Source of the DNA: Biscogniauxia marginata
Taxonomy: Eukaryota > Ascomycota > Sordariomycetes > Xylariales > Xylariaceae
DNA length: 64,000 nucleotides
Direction of reading: 5' to 3'
NCBI GenBank assembly: GCA_022695795.1
Contig: MU404086.1
Coordinates: forward strand, 62,001-126,000
Positions 47,782 to 59,588 of the stretch are shown here, piece after piece. The first letter of the stretch is position 1; the number at the start of each line of letters is the position of its first letter. Position numbers and translations under genes: made by a program. The notes beneath the pieces were generated by a model. It did not search any database, was not told the origin of the DNA, and was given only the letters and a program-made list of their open reading frames with translations.

Positions 47782-48771
47782 TACGTGGCTTGTGCGATAG
47801 GCATAATCTGGGATAGTGGTAATCGAGGGGAGATAGCTAGTCGTTGGTCGGTTTGCAGTCTATTTGGTTCGATTTCATGTTCTATATCCAGACTCGAGAA
47901 GCCGGGGGCAAAAAGGAGGTTGAGCGGCGTCCTAATACTGTTGTTAATACCCAGTTAATCGCCCGAGAGACCAAGGACACAATAAACAAAGCTTGCTTTA
48001 GATGGTGAATATAGGCATTAGATTCTACTGAGGTAGCCAGTCTACCACTAGGTAGCTTGAGGTGACAAATTAGACTACCTCTGTATATAGAAAGAATCAT
48101 TTCTCAAGCCGTCAGCTCTAGGGACCCCCAGTATCCATTAAATAATGTCATACCTTGGGAAATTTAGTCGTTATCACATGCAAAGTTAGATGGAGAGGCA
48201 CGTAGGAGGTATCGGCGATTTATTATTGCCCACCATACACGATAGCCTGCCCGCTCGGACATGAACGTCTTGTCGACTAAACTAGCTGCCGTATGAACTG
48301 GGAACGTCAGACGATAAGTGCTTCGTCGCGATAAACATGGACGCTAAAAAGGATACCTCAGGCCAGGTCCTTGGCCACCTAATAACGGCATCAAAAGCAC
48401 ACGTGGTTTAGAAGTAATAATTAATACACGTAAGACGGATTGCCAATAGCTCCCAAATGTTTTCGGTAGATGTAATCTTACTGATACCTACATGGCCCTA
48501 AAATATCTATCTTGGAACTAACACTTAGGCCAGGCACACGATAGTCGTCTGCCACTAATGGCGTAGATCCCGTCTCAGAAGAACGTTGGCGGTCGGACGG
48601 GAAGATCAACGCGTCGGTGTGCTGGAACACACGGCTTGGTCTTAACGGCTTTCAGGGAGGGGGTAAGCATCATCATTTAACCTAGCAGCACTAACTTAGG
48701 CGAACGAAGGCTGCCTAGACAAGTGTGAGGTAGTGTATATTGTCTGACCGTTTTAAAATAAATAGATGAAC

Positions 48772-48840
<69 letters not shown>
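48772..48840 (+). repeat. (TAG)23 microsatellite
   Basis: Twenty-three uninterrupted TAG units, followed by an imperfect TGGTAG. It is intergenic, and is the longest simple repeat I noticed in the window. Confidence 0.97.
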
Positions 48841-48846
<6 letters not shown>

Positions 48847-49932
48847 TACTGGACGAAAACGTCGTCGCAAACATCGGACCGACCGAGCTCTCGCCCGATC
48901 GGAAGAGGGTACTACAGAGTATTAATGTACGGGGTGCTGTTATGTTTCAGTCATGCAGATATCAGGTAATAGAGTCTCGCGCGGTCTTGTTATTGTTAGG
49001 ATGTATGTAAGTAACCTAGGTAGGTATCTTGATTGGCATGGTCGCTTATCGTGTCAAGCCGCCAAGACCGATTTAATCTCTTTCTCTCTCTCTTCACCGG
49101 ATGAATATCCTTACAGGAATAGGGTGGCACAGCTCCTTTACACCGAACCAGCTTTTCACAATATAGCTCTTACGAAAAAAATGAGTGGCCACTTGGCACT
49201 GCTTGGCTGCTTGGCCGGGGAAGCTGACGCTACCTTACATGTACTGCCGGTCAAGAGGATTGAAGAAAAAAGATGCTGTTCTTAACGGATTGCTTGAACA
49301 ATCTTTGCGTGGGAGACGGAGGGAGATCTACCCATGTGATCACGCGTGGCCCGGTATGAGACCAATAGAGCGCCATCCTGGACAGATAGTTTAGTAGCGT
49401 GGGGAGACGAGAAGACTAAATAACTTGAGGTACAGGTACCCTTCTCCTTATTAGTGGGGTTGAAACCCCCATGCGCCTCGACCAACTAGGTTAATGACTA
49501 TGTAACCCAATACTGTAAAGTTTTTTATTAGTGTTATCTATTCATCATAACGTTGAAGGCTGATAAGACTAATAACCTAATACACGTTGTAAACTGGGTT
49601 TAATAATTAGTATCACGGCAAAAGGCAAACAGACCCTGGACGAAATATAATGCGACCGTTAGGCTACGAGAGGAATCGCATCCTTGCCCCTCAGCTTTTC
49701 ATCCCCTCTCGAAAGCACGGTTCAACGCAAGGGGCCGGCCGGGCATAACTCGATTCTTCTTTCACTGCTGACCAGGGCAACCCAGAGCCTTGGAATTGCT
49801 AGTTTACATTCACCTCCACTTACATCCCACGACGATCTGGCGATCAAGACGACTTTGACAAGCACATCTAAGCGAAAAAGAGAGCGAGATTCGGAGTAAT
49901 GATGTGGTACCTAGGTACATATATAATAGATC

Positions 49933-49976
49933 GATGATGATGATGATAATAATAATAATAATTATTATTATTACTA
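49933..49976. repeat. Compound trinucleotide repeat forming an AAT/ATT palindrome
   Basis: GAT units pass into (AAT)n and then into (ATT/TTA)n, so that the AAT and ATT halves are self-complementary and can form a hairpin. Confidence 0.85.
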
Positions 49977-50405
49977 CTATTATTGTCATTGTGTTTAAGC
50001 AGGCTGGGTTGGTCGCCTGCTTGTTTGCATCTGCGCCTAGCAAATAATATCGACGACCATTATGCTGATCAATCACTGGACACAAGCTCGCGTCCAATTA
50101 ACAGGTAGGTACCTACACACCTGATGCTTTCCAAAGAGGAAGAATAAGTACCAGAAAAAGAAAAAGGTTTCCCCATGGGACTGATTGGTGGTTTTTTTGG
50201 TGTTGCGTATCTCAGTATTGGTCTATCCACCTACCTCATAGGTAGGGTCCGTATACCCCGGCTGATAAGAGGGTGTGGCTTAGTGTATCCAATTACCTCT
50301 TACTGTATGTGTACTACGTCTTGGGCGTTTCGGTGCGTTTCTGATAGCGACGTAGCAGAGGAGAAGTACATGGAAGTCAAACTTCCTTTCGCGGCTCCTC
50401 GGCTA

Positions 50406-50420
50406 CGATAACGTCTATCG
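50406..50420. promoter_or_regulatory. Paired GATA-factor sites upstream of the ammonium transporter
   Basis: CGATAA (50406-50411, + strand) and CGATAG (complement of CTATCG at 50415-50420) match the HGATAR site of AreA/NIT2-type nitrogen regulators and lie three bases apart. AreA-type factors commonly prefer closely spaced pairs. The distance (about 870 bp) is long, so assignment to this gene is tentative. Confidence 0.25.
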
Positions 50421-51292
50421 GCGCCAAGACTATAGTTGTTATTTCTCGAGAACCTACCTACCTAGGTACCTAGCTAAGCTTCTCTAACTTGACACGCCCC
50501 CTTTTTTTAAAACACGATCGTCTCCTTGCATCTGTATTTTCCCTTTGGGCAGGGCCGAGCATCCAGTGAGTGCCTCATCTATCGGATCGGGCAAGGCTGG
50601 CCGTTCTATCCGTAGCATGTCTTGATGTTATACTACCTCGGGTAGTTCTGCATGTCGCAGGCGGTACTAATAACGCCACAAAAATCAAGATGCGACATGT
50701 GAGCGCTAGGTGGTCTGACCAGGCCGATTGCTACGCCACGCAAGACCGGGCACATCCTCATGTGCTATCGGGGCGGTTTGCAATGCCTGTTCCACTGTAC
50801 CCTGCTCAGCCCGGCTTGGGAAATCTAAAATGTTCTGGGCTAGGTCGCTACACTGCAACGTTATCGGGGGAGAGAGCCAGGTAGGCTAACCCTCTCTTGG
50901 CCGTTAGTATAGATCAATAAGCCTCGCCCGTAAACCTAAAACCGGGGGTGATTGGCTTGTCTTAAGACTTGCTTCTTCTGCAGTAGTAGGACTACCTAGA
51001 ACGTCACATAGGACCGACCCTCTCGTTCGCATTGAATCCGTTGCTTGGCGCCCTTTCTACTATGCTTACTCGAGGCCGCTCACACTACCGCATCCTGGTT
51101 CGTACGTACATATTTGATCTGACCCCCATCCCCTGACTTCTTTTTTTCTCCGACGTATTTTTAAACCTTCTCGACGCTCCTTTAGTTTTCCATAAGACCT
51201 TCATTACAGATCCCGTCAACTTGGACGAGGGTGTTGCTAGGCATTTCACCTCATTCTAGCTGCTAGAACTCTTCGCTGAGCTTCTCGTCAAC

Positions 51293-53072
51293 ATGGTCGT
51301 TCTTGACGGCGTCGATCTCGATGCCCTCGACTACGTAGTCAAAGTCGAATACAATGGCACCGGTGAGACCGGGGGAGACTCGCTGAACGAGAATCTGAAC
51401 ATATGGTACGAGGTATGTCGACTTTTACCTCCCTGGCTGTCTTCGACCCCTGTCTTAACAAGATAACCACAGAGCGGTGATGTTGCTTGGATGATCACGG
51501 CCACGGCGTTGGTGCTGCTTATGATTCCTGGAGTTGGGTAAGGCGCCTCTACCGGGTATTCACATGAGACGATTATGAACTCACACCCGTTGAAGCTTCT
51601 TCTACTCTGGACTTGCCCGACGGAAGTCGGCCCTGTCGCTGATTTGGCTTTCGGTTATGGCGACGGCCGTCACGACGTTCCAATGGTTCTTCTGGGGGTA
51701 TTCGCTGACCTTCTCGCACTCGGCCTCCTCGTACATCGGCGACCTGTCCAACTTTGGATTTAAGGACGTATTGGCACGACCGTCTGTGGGCTCCGACAGA
51801 ATTCCCGATCTGCTCTTCGCCGTCTATCAAGGCATGTTCTCGGCCATTACGGTGGCGCTTGCGACCGGCGCCGTTGCAGAAAGAGGACGGATGCTGCCGT
51901 GTGTCGTATTCATGTTTGTCTGGTCCACCATCATCTATGATCCGATCGCATGCTGGACCTGGAATCCTGAGGGGTGGTCGAACAAGATGGGTGGCCTCGA
52001 CTTTGCTGGTGGCACACCGGTCCATATTGCATCAGGCACAGCAGCGCTAGCATGTTAGTTAATCTTTTCCGATGCTCTTATCTACTGGATTTGGTTCTCG
52101 TTACATCACATCAGTATCCGCTGACCCGTCATGGTTTAATAGATTCGTGGGTGCTTGGCAAGCGCCGGGGCCATGGAACACACGAGCTGAATTATCGACC
52201 GCACAACGTCACACACATCGTCATCGGAACTGTGTTCCTATGGGTTGGTTGGTTCGGATTCAACGCCGGTAGCGCACTCTCGGCGAATCTGCGTGCGGTT
52301 ATCGCCGCAGTTGTCACCAACCTTGCTGCGTGTGTGGGTGGCATTACCTGGTGCGTCCTCGACTACCGACTGGAGCGAAAATGGTCAACCGTTGGGTTCT
52401 GCTCCGGCGTGGTTGCTGGTCTTGTAGCCATCACGCCAGGTTCAGGTAAGCCTTGAACTTCTGACCAAGAACACGGCTCGTATTTAACCTTTCATAGGCT
52501 ATGTTCCCGTATGGGCCGCAGTACCTTACGGAGTCCTGGGCGCTGGCTTTGCCAACTACGCGACTAAGCTAAAATTCGTCCTGAAAATCGATGATGCCCT
52601 AGACATCTTTGCTGTTCATGCCGTGGGTGGTTTCGTCGGAAATATCTGTACCGCCTTCTTCGCTGCCGACTACATTGCCCACCTGGACGGGTTCACCGTG
52701 ATTAATGGAGGTTGGCTGAATCAGCACTGGATCCAGCTGGCATACCAGCTAGCGGACTCGGTTTGCGGAGGGGTGTATTCTTTCGGGGGCACCTGCATAA
52801 TCCTGTCCCTGTTCGATTGGATACCCGGTCTGAAAATTCGAGCTAGCGAGAACGACGAGATTCTGGGTATAGACGATGCGGAAATCGGCGAATTCGCATA
52901 TGATTACGTCGAGCTTACAAGAGAGGTGCTAAATGATGTTGAGAATGATGCTGGAAGTCGGTACTCGGCGGATGCCAACAATTTTGACCCTAGGGAAAAG
53001 AACAGCATACCATTGATGAATGCTGCAGGGGGTTTCGCAGGCCAGTCGTCACAGTATCCTCATGCTCAATGA
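51293..53072 (+). CDS. Ammonium transporter (Mep/Amt/Rh family)
   Basis: Five exons, 51293-51412, 51473-51537, 51596-52053, 52143-52445 and 52498-53072, give 506 residues, typical for fungal Mep/Amt permeases with 11 membrane helices. Junctions restore LVLLMIPGVGFFYSGLARRK, GTAALAYSWVLGKRRGHG and AITPGSGYVPVWAAV. The twin histidines of the conduction pore are His205 (GTPVHIASG) and His356 (FAVHAVGGF), 151 apart, close to the spacing in bacterial AmtB. The GWFGFNAGSAL helix is conserved. The cytosolic tail is acidic and carries EIGEFAYDYVEL. These proteins import ammonium at the plasma membrane and are usually under nitrogen catabolite control. The paralogue (MepA/MepB/MepC type) is not decided. 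Confidence 0.95.
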
Positions 53073-53800
53073 TGACCTCGCCGTACGGCGAATTAGATAT
53101 CTATTTCTTTATCCATCTATTTATTATTATACAGACACGGGGCTGGATGCTGACGTTGTACTAACATTTTTCTTCTCCTATATCAATACCATATATAATG
53201 ATTTACGAACTTCCAACTATCACGGCTGCGCAAGACATAGGGAATGAATTCTTGGCTGGCTTCGAAGTTGAGGAATATGTGACGTTGTTAAGAGGTTCCT
53301 GTGTGATGATTACAAATTTTGACTTCTACGTACGAAAAAGCAGCAATTCTAGATCAAACACTACCAATATTAACTATGTGAAGGAATGATATCGTGGTAA
53401 TATATAACACAAGTGTGAAAACATACAATAGGACTATTTAGGAAGTTCTGGACCGGCGTCCGTTGCTCTGATTGGCTGGTGCTAACTACTTGACTAGGGT
53501 ACTAATAGTCTCTTAGTGGTGGTCTAGTTACTAGGTGGGAGCCAGGTGGGGCACGATGCTGTTTGTTCTTAGTTACCAGTCGTAGCCTAAAAACGGAGTC
53601 CGGTGCGACAGGAACAAAGAAATGCATTTTTTGGTGTCTCTCGGCTGGTCCTTCAAAATGACAGCTTACATATTTATCCAGTGCCGCGAATCCATGTTTG
53701 CATTCTCAAGAGATACATGCGCGCGAAATTCCACGCCTCGGCAATCTAGCGTTGCGCGGTTCGGCGACATTCCTGCAGTATCAAGCCACAGCTCATCGGC
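53073..53800. other. Intergenic: transporter 3' flank and POL4 promoter
   Basis: No gene recognised. The plus frame at 53622-53885 overlaps the POL4 start in another frame and is probably its leader. Confidence 0.5.
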
Positions 53801-56056
53801 ATGGACCCCTCGCTGGAGGAGAAGGATGCGTACTTTAAGTACGTCGTGGCGCACCAGGAATATGACGAAGAAGACGAAGAATTAGACTCGCAGGAGCAGA
53901 CACATAGACGCAAAAGCAAGTCTTTCCAACCCACCGTCTCACCTTCCTCCCTGCCTATCACTCCTTCGATCAACGAAGAGAAGCTTCCAGACGATGTTGC
54001 CAGAAGGGCTGCATCAGATATCGGTTCAAAGCCCGATGATGGAGTCGAGATCACGGCCGTCATTCCACGGAACCGCAAATCAAAACGGAAAAGGTTGTCT
54101 TTGGATACGAGTACAGCTTCCCATGACACAACCGTACCTGAAAGCACTCCGAAATCAGTTAAGCAACCAACACGTCAGAAAATACGCCAGCCTTCTCGTG
54201 ATATCAGGCCTCAAGCCCAGCAAGGCTCAGGCTCGCTAACAGAACCCTCTTCCAAGAGAAAGCGAGCGAGCACCTTGAAGATGGTCCCGGAATCCCGCCA
54301 GATCTTCAAAGGTTTATCATTTTACTACATCCCACCCAATGATGTGAATCCGGCACGCAGACTGAAAATTACTAGAGCACGAGAGCATGGCGCGATCTGG
54401 ACGAAGGATATAGCCGCTGCCACGCACATTGTTGTCGACAAGGGCTTGACCCTTTCAGACATCAAGCAGATTCTGGATAGCGATCCGAAGTCATCACAGA
54501 AATATCTCGTGAATGAACGGTACCCTTCTGACTGCTTAAACAGGCGTATCCTTCACAATCCCGACCAAGGCATTTACAGAGTTCGTGACGTACTCAAAGA
54601 AATTGGAGACGAAACCATTGCACAGTCTACTACGAAGAATCCCGATGACTCCTTAAAGATCAAGGAGCCGCGTAATAGCGCTTCGAAGCGTAAAAAGACT
54701 TCGGCAAGGCACGAGGCAGAATCTTCCCAGGAAAGCATCGATATCATCCCATATTCTCCCCCCAAAGGAGCAGGAAGCTCACCGAATAGTACTTCAGCAC
54801 CACCAGATCAGGCAGAAGAAACGAACCTGCAAGGGATTGTTCACGCCTTAGATACTGAAGATGACCTTTCTAAATGTATTCGTCAAGTTCGAGAAGATCC
54901 TGACTTATATGATGAACTCGACAGTGACGAGACCTCATCGGATATCGACAGCCCTGGGTATGAGCCACGGAAACAGAAGCGAAGGCAAGCTACTTCAAAG
55001 GGTCGCGTATCTGGACATAAGATTACTAGCTGGCAAGAAGGATTCAAATGCATGAAAGGGGGCACCAAAGATGCCGTAGATACCAGCCCGAATGCCAAGA
55101 CAATTGAGATACTCCAGGGGATGATATACGAGCATACACTTTTTGGCGAAATCTGGCGGGTTCACGCGTACCGGAAGGCTATTTGCGTGCTGAAAGGACA
55201 GACCAAGGAGATACGGACCGCTGTCCAAGCCCGTGCCCTGCCAGGCATCGATAAGATAGCAGACAAGATCGAGGAGATTGTCGCTATGGGTAGCCTCAGG
55301 CAACTTGAAACTGCGCGCAATCACCCAGACAGACCGGCACTCCAGTTGTTCATGAAGATCTATGGTGTTGGAAACGAGCAAGCCCGTAAATGGGTGGCAC
55401 AGGGTTTCCGCACGCTAGAGGACGTGAAGGCCAAGGCTAAGCTCAACAGGAACCAGAAAATCGGACTGGACTATTTTGATGACTTGAACACTCGTATATC
55501 GCGGCAGGAAGTCGAGGCGCTAGGGGCATACGTCAAGAAAACCGCAGCAGTCATCGATCCCAAGTGCGAGCTCATCATCGGGGGCAGTTACCGTCGAGGG
55601 TCTGACAGTTCGCACGACGTCGATCTGATCGTGACGAAGCAGGGGACAAGCACTAGCAAAGAGCTTGTTCATTTCCTAAACCAACTCGTCGATACATTGT
55701 CTAGAAAGGGTTTCCTCACCGCTGCACTTGCCGCTCATAGTAAAGGGGGCAGCACATGGCATGGCTGTTGCGTCCTTCCCGAGAGCGAGTTCCCGGGCCC
55801 CAAGGAGAACTACAGGCCGACTTGGAGGCGTATCGATCTTCTACTAGTACCAGAAACGCAATTCGGCGCGGCATTGCTCTACTTCACCGGAAATGACTTA
55901 TTCAACCGGAGTATGAGGCTCCTCGCACGCAAGAAGGGGATAAGACTAAACCAAAGGGCGTTAAGTGGAGCTGGAGTATTCGAGGGCCGGGATGAGAAGA
56001 GGATATTCGAAATCTTGGGTGTTCGTTGGATAGAACCGCATCATCGGTGGTGTTGA
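53801..56056 (+). CDS. POL4: Family-X DNA polymerase with BRCT domain (Pol4 / Pol lambda-like)
   Basis: A single exon of 751 residues. An acidic and basic linker region leads into a BRCT-like domain (about residues 168-260, IFKGLSFYYIPPND to LNRRILHN), a Ser/Glu-rich linker, an 8-kDa domain (about 430-520, with YRKAICVLKG and ARALPGIDKIADKIEEI) and the polymerase palm. The catalytic acids are Asp606 and Asp608 (SSHDVDLIVT) after GGSYRRG, and Asp679 (RRIDLLLV); YFTGNDLFNRSMR follows, with a short C-terminus. Pol4/Pol lambda fills gaps in non-homologous end joining and base excision repair in the nucleus. The BRCT domain argues for the end-joining role. The start context is good (GGCATGG). No intron is needed, unusual among its neighbours. 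Confidence 0.92.
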   Translation: MDPSLEEKDAYFKYVVAHQEYDEEDEELDSQEQTHRRKSKSFQPTVSPSSLPITPSINEEKLPDDVARRAASDIGSKPDDGVEITAVIPRNRKSKRKRLSLDTSTASHDTTVPESTPKSVKQPTRQKIRQPSRDIRPQAQQGSGSLTEPSSKRKRASTLKMVPESRQIFKGLSFYYIPPNDVNPARRLKITRAREHGAIWTKDIAAATHIVVDKGLTLSDIKQILDSDPKSSQKYLVNERYPSDCLNRRILHNPDQGIYRVRDVLKEIGDETIAQSTTKNPDDSLKIKEPRNSASKRKKTSARHEAESSQESIDIIPYSPPKGAGSSPNSTSAPPDQAEETNLQGIVHALDTEDDLSKCIRQVREDPDLYDELDSDETSSDIDSPGYEPRKQKRRQATSKGRVSGHKITSWQEGFKCMKGGTKDAVDTSPNAKTIEILQGMIYEHTLFGEIWRVHAYRKAICVLKGQTKEIRTAVQARALPGIDKIADKIEEIVAMGSLRQLETARNHPDRPALQLFMKIYGVGNEQARKWVAQGFRTLEDVKAKAKLNRNQKIGLDYFDDLNTRISRQEVEALGAYVKKTAAVIDPKCELIIGGSYRRGSDSSHDVDLIVTKQGTSTSKELVHFLNQLVDTLSRKGFLTAALAAHSKGGSTWHGCCVLPESEFPGPKENYRPTWRRIDLLLVPETQFGAALLYFTGNDLFNRSMRLLARKKGIRLNQRALSGAGVFEGRDEKRIFEILGVRWIEPHHRWC

Positions 56057-56689
56057 GCGGGCAAATTTCAACCAACTTGGATATGGCCTACCTGCCCTTT
56101 TCTCTGTGGATCACCGGGGGGTTCAGGCTATTAGTCGGATTAGAGAAGGAGGATCGGAATTGATTCCGGGCACTAGAGCAGCTGCCGTACTCGAATATTC
56201 CTGGGAGGGACGGGAATTAGGCTTTGTGCCAGACTGCATGTCTTGTCTAGCTCGCTGAGCGGCGCCAGTACATGCATTTTCTTGCCCGCCAATGGGGATA
56301 AAGATATTTCTCACGTTCTCGTCGAGGACCCTCAGGGGTCTAAAGCAGTGCTACCACGCGTGCTGACAACTGCAGGAGACTATTGGAGGACCCATCATCA
56401 TCATCCGGCTCCATCCATACGTATGTATGCTGGGGCTTCTGCGCGTCATTTGGGCGGTCGTTTTTTTCTTGCTTTTGGAGTGATATTTCAGCTTTACCTA
56501 GACTCCCCGCATAGTTATCTGGGTAGCTAACTTCTAGGCTAACAAAAAGTAAAAAAAAAAAAAAAAGTTACAGACATGTATAAGAACCAGAAAGATCCTC
56601 TTCTGTGGCTTTGTGAATATGCATTAGTATCATCTAAACCTATAGGTGAAGTCTACTTCTGACCTTGCTTCACGGTAATTGTCTGTACA
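56057..56689. other. Intergenic between POL4 and the PhoD-type phosphatase
   Basis: Contains a 15-17-base A run near 56550 and nothing else recognisable. The plus frame at 56243-56530 has no support. Confidence 0.5.
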
Positions 56690-59588
56690 ATGTTGATTAA
56701 CCTAGCGGCGCTCGGTCTCGCGACTAGCCTCCTGGCTATCCCGGTGACTGCGACGTTCGACGGGAATCTGAACTACGAGAGTCCCTCGCGACGGCATGTT
56801 AGTCTCGGAATCGACGTACCCCGAGTTTCGCGACGGAGCCTCAAACGCGGCGCCGTCCCGTATATGCCGGATAAGCTTAGCTTCACGCACGGCGTGGCGT
56901 CCGGAGACCCTTACCCCGACAGAGTCATACTCTGGACCCGGGTCGCGCCGTCGCTAGAGTCCGACACCAGCAATGTGACGGTCGAGGGCCCCGTGCCGCT
57001 GTATAGCCACGACACGGAGACGTACATCAAGGCGGACCCCAGCCCGATCTGCGTCGAGTGGCGGGTCTTCCTCAATGAGAGCAGCAGCAGCAGCTCGCAG
57101 GACGGGGTCGTCTCGAGCGGCCAGGCTTACACAACTAGCGATATCGATTATACCGTCAAGGTGAGTAGGTAGGAAGCCAAAACAAATTTAAAACAAAACT
57201 TTTGGAACATCTCCATAGGTAGCTAGATAGATCGGGGAGTGTCTAATTAGCTACGATTTATATACATGTAGGTCGATGCTGCCGGCCTGCAGCCGTTCAC
57301 CACGTATAACTATCAATTCACCGTGTGCGGCTCCGACAATACGAGCCCTGTAGGACGCACGAAGACTGCGCCCGCGGCGGACGCGGACATGCCGGGACTA
57401 AGGCTCGCTGTGTTCTCGTGTAGCAACTATCGTAAGTCGAAACCCCCCTCCTCCTCCCACCCACCTTTCTCCCGTCCCGAAGAACCGAGACGCATGAAAG
57501 GAGCTCCCTATGCTAACGGCACGTAAAAGCCAACGGATACTTCAATGCCTACGGGAACGCCGCGCGGAAGGACGAGCATGACTACATCGTAAGGTTTTTT
57601 ACAAAGAAAGAAGGAAAATAAAAGGGGAGATGGGATGCGAATAAGCTTTCTGACGGGGTATAAATCAGGTACACCTGGGCGACTACATCTACGAGACGGG
57701 CGTGCAGGGCGAACGAGCCCACGACCCGCCGAGGTACCTGTTCAGTCTACACGACTACAGGACTCGCCACGGCCAGGTAGGCAGGCACTACTTCCAGAGA
57801 CGGCGGCGAGTTGGGGAGAAAAGAAGAAAAAAAAGCAGCTTGTTCACGCCTAGGTGTCTTGTCTATCTATCTAGTACCGGACGGATCCGGACCTGCAGCT
57901 CGCCTCTCAGAACTTTGCCTGGATAGCAACTTGGGACGACCACGGTATGAACCTAGGGGGCGGGCGCCAGATTGATGATCCAAAGAAGCGTATTAAACTA
58001 ACTTGGCGTGGAACAGAGGTCTCCAATAATGGGTATAGAGACGGCTCGAGCGCGCTGAACAACACCGAAGATTCGTTCCTGAACATCGGCCACGGCGTCG
58101 GTGTGGATCAGCGCAAGATGAACGCCGTGAGGGCGTACTTTGAGTGGATGCCGATTCGGTGCGATGCTATCCCCCCCCCTCCTTTCAACTTGACTTATAC
58201 ATGCAATACGCACGAACTGATTAGCTGATGCTTTTTGGTTGGGCGGTTTTTTCCCTCTGTACAAGACAAGTCGACCTGGACGATAACCTACGCGTCTGGC
58301 GGACCTTCCAGATGGGCAAACTGATGGACCTGATCATCCTCGACACTCGCAACTACGACCGCAGCATTACCTCTCTAGGTGACAAAGCTAATAACACTTT
58401 CTTCTTCTTCTTATTCTTCTTCTCTTTCTTCTTCTATTAATTATTTCTCTGAAACGCTAACCGACCTACCCACCTTCAGGCTGGAACGACGACTATATCA
58501 GCCAGATCAGCAACGACGCCTCGCGGACGCTCATGGGCTCGCACCAGGAGAACTGGTTCTACAACGAGCTCTCCAAGTCCGCGCAGCGGGGGGCAACGTG
58601 GCGGATCATCGGCAACCAGATCATCTTCTCCCGCATCACCGAGTCCTTTGGTTTGAACGGGGATAACTGGAACGTGAGTCTCTTCTCTCTCTCCCCTTTT
58701 GTGTTCCTCCCGCGGCGCTCCGAGTCCCTACATTCCTATGCACGAGAGTGTGTACGCTCTCGCCTCCTTTTTTTTGTTGGTTTGTTTGCTATTACTGAAC
58801 AAAAATTTTTTTTTTGGGAAAAGGGCTACGTCGCGAATCGCAACCGCACGCTCAAGCATCTTTACGACAACGAGATCGGCAACAATATCTTCCTTGCTGG
58901 AGATAGTCACCAAAACTGGGTACGGGATATAGACAGACTCCCATCGCCCCCTCATTGAAAACTAACAGATGACGTAGGTTTCCGACCTAGTGTGGCTCGA
59001 CGAGAAGGTCTACGACTCGGATACTGGCGCCGGTGTGAGTAATTCAAGGAGTTCTTTATTTACCTCTTATAATCTGTCTTAGGAGGGTTGGTTCCTCCCG
59101 AGACAACCAACCCAAGGAATCCGATCCCAAACACAGCAAACATAGGTATTTACTTACTAACTCCCGCATGCCCGAAGTCGATCGGCGTCGAGTTCGCCGG
59201 CACAGCCGTGAGCTCGAGCGGGGCCTCGGGCCCCATCGCCGCGGCGCGGGCGCAGGCGAGGGACCGCGTCGGCAACAACACGGAGCTGCAGTGGCAGGAC
59301 GGCTACTACCGGGGGTACTTCGTCCTCGACGTCGCGCCGGAGAGGCTCGAGGCGCGCTTCTACGGCTCGCCCAGCGTCGCCTCGCGCAACGCGTGGGACC
59401 TGCCGCTCGCCAACTTCACGGTGCGGCGCGGCGAGGACCGGCTCGCGAGGCCGGTCGCCGGGGGCGTCGTCGAGGCAGGCGCCCTGCGCGGCGGCGACGT
59501 GAGGCCCTCGAACCTGTCGCTCGACACGATCACGGGGGAGTGGCGCGTTGTCGGGTTCGAGAAGATGTATATCGATACGGGAGTCTGA
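56690..59588 (+). CDS. Secreted PhoD-type alkaline phosphatase/phosphodiesterase
   Basis: Eleven exons give 626 residues: 56690-57160, 57272-57431, 57530-57588, 57669-57776, 57875-57944, 58017-58158, 58266-58378, 58480-58673, 58824-58919, 58978-59034 and 59178-59588. A signal peptide ([21 protein letters not shown]) is followed by the PhoD N-terminal domain ([20 protein letters not shown]). The metallophosphatase motifs appear in order after splicing: [61 protein letters not shown] and [10 protein letters not shown]. PhoD enzymes use Ca/Fe to hydrolyse phosphate mono- and diesters outside the cell. Several introns are interrupted by T-runs or CTT repeats. The last exon is far richer in G+C than the rest. 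Family is certain; the weakest junctions are GTGCGA/AAG (58159-58265) and the AAAAG acceptor at 58823. Confidence 0.9.

Larger units (their letters stand above)
47782..51292. other. Intergenic region, 3.5 kb, microsatellites and possible nitrogen-control sites
   Basis: No gene recognised. It holds the (TAG)23 array, a GAT/AAT/TTA compound repeat, TAGGTACCTA motifs (49015-49027, 50103-50114, 50454-50473) and paired GATA sites about 0.9 kb before the ammonium transporter. The 65-codon frame through the TAG array is poly-Thr and artefactual. Minor frames at 50175 and 50570 have no family support. Confidence 0.5.

Noticed and set aside
48677..48874. Poly-Thr 65-codon frame
   Set aside because: It is only a translation of the TAG/CTA microsatellite.
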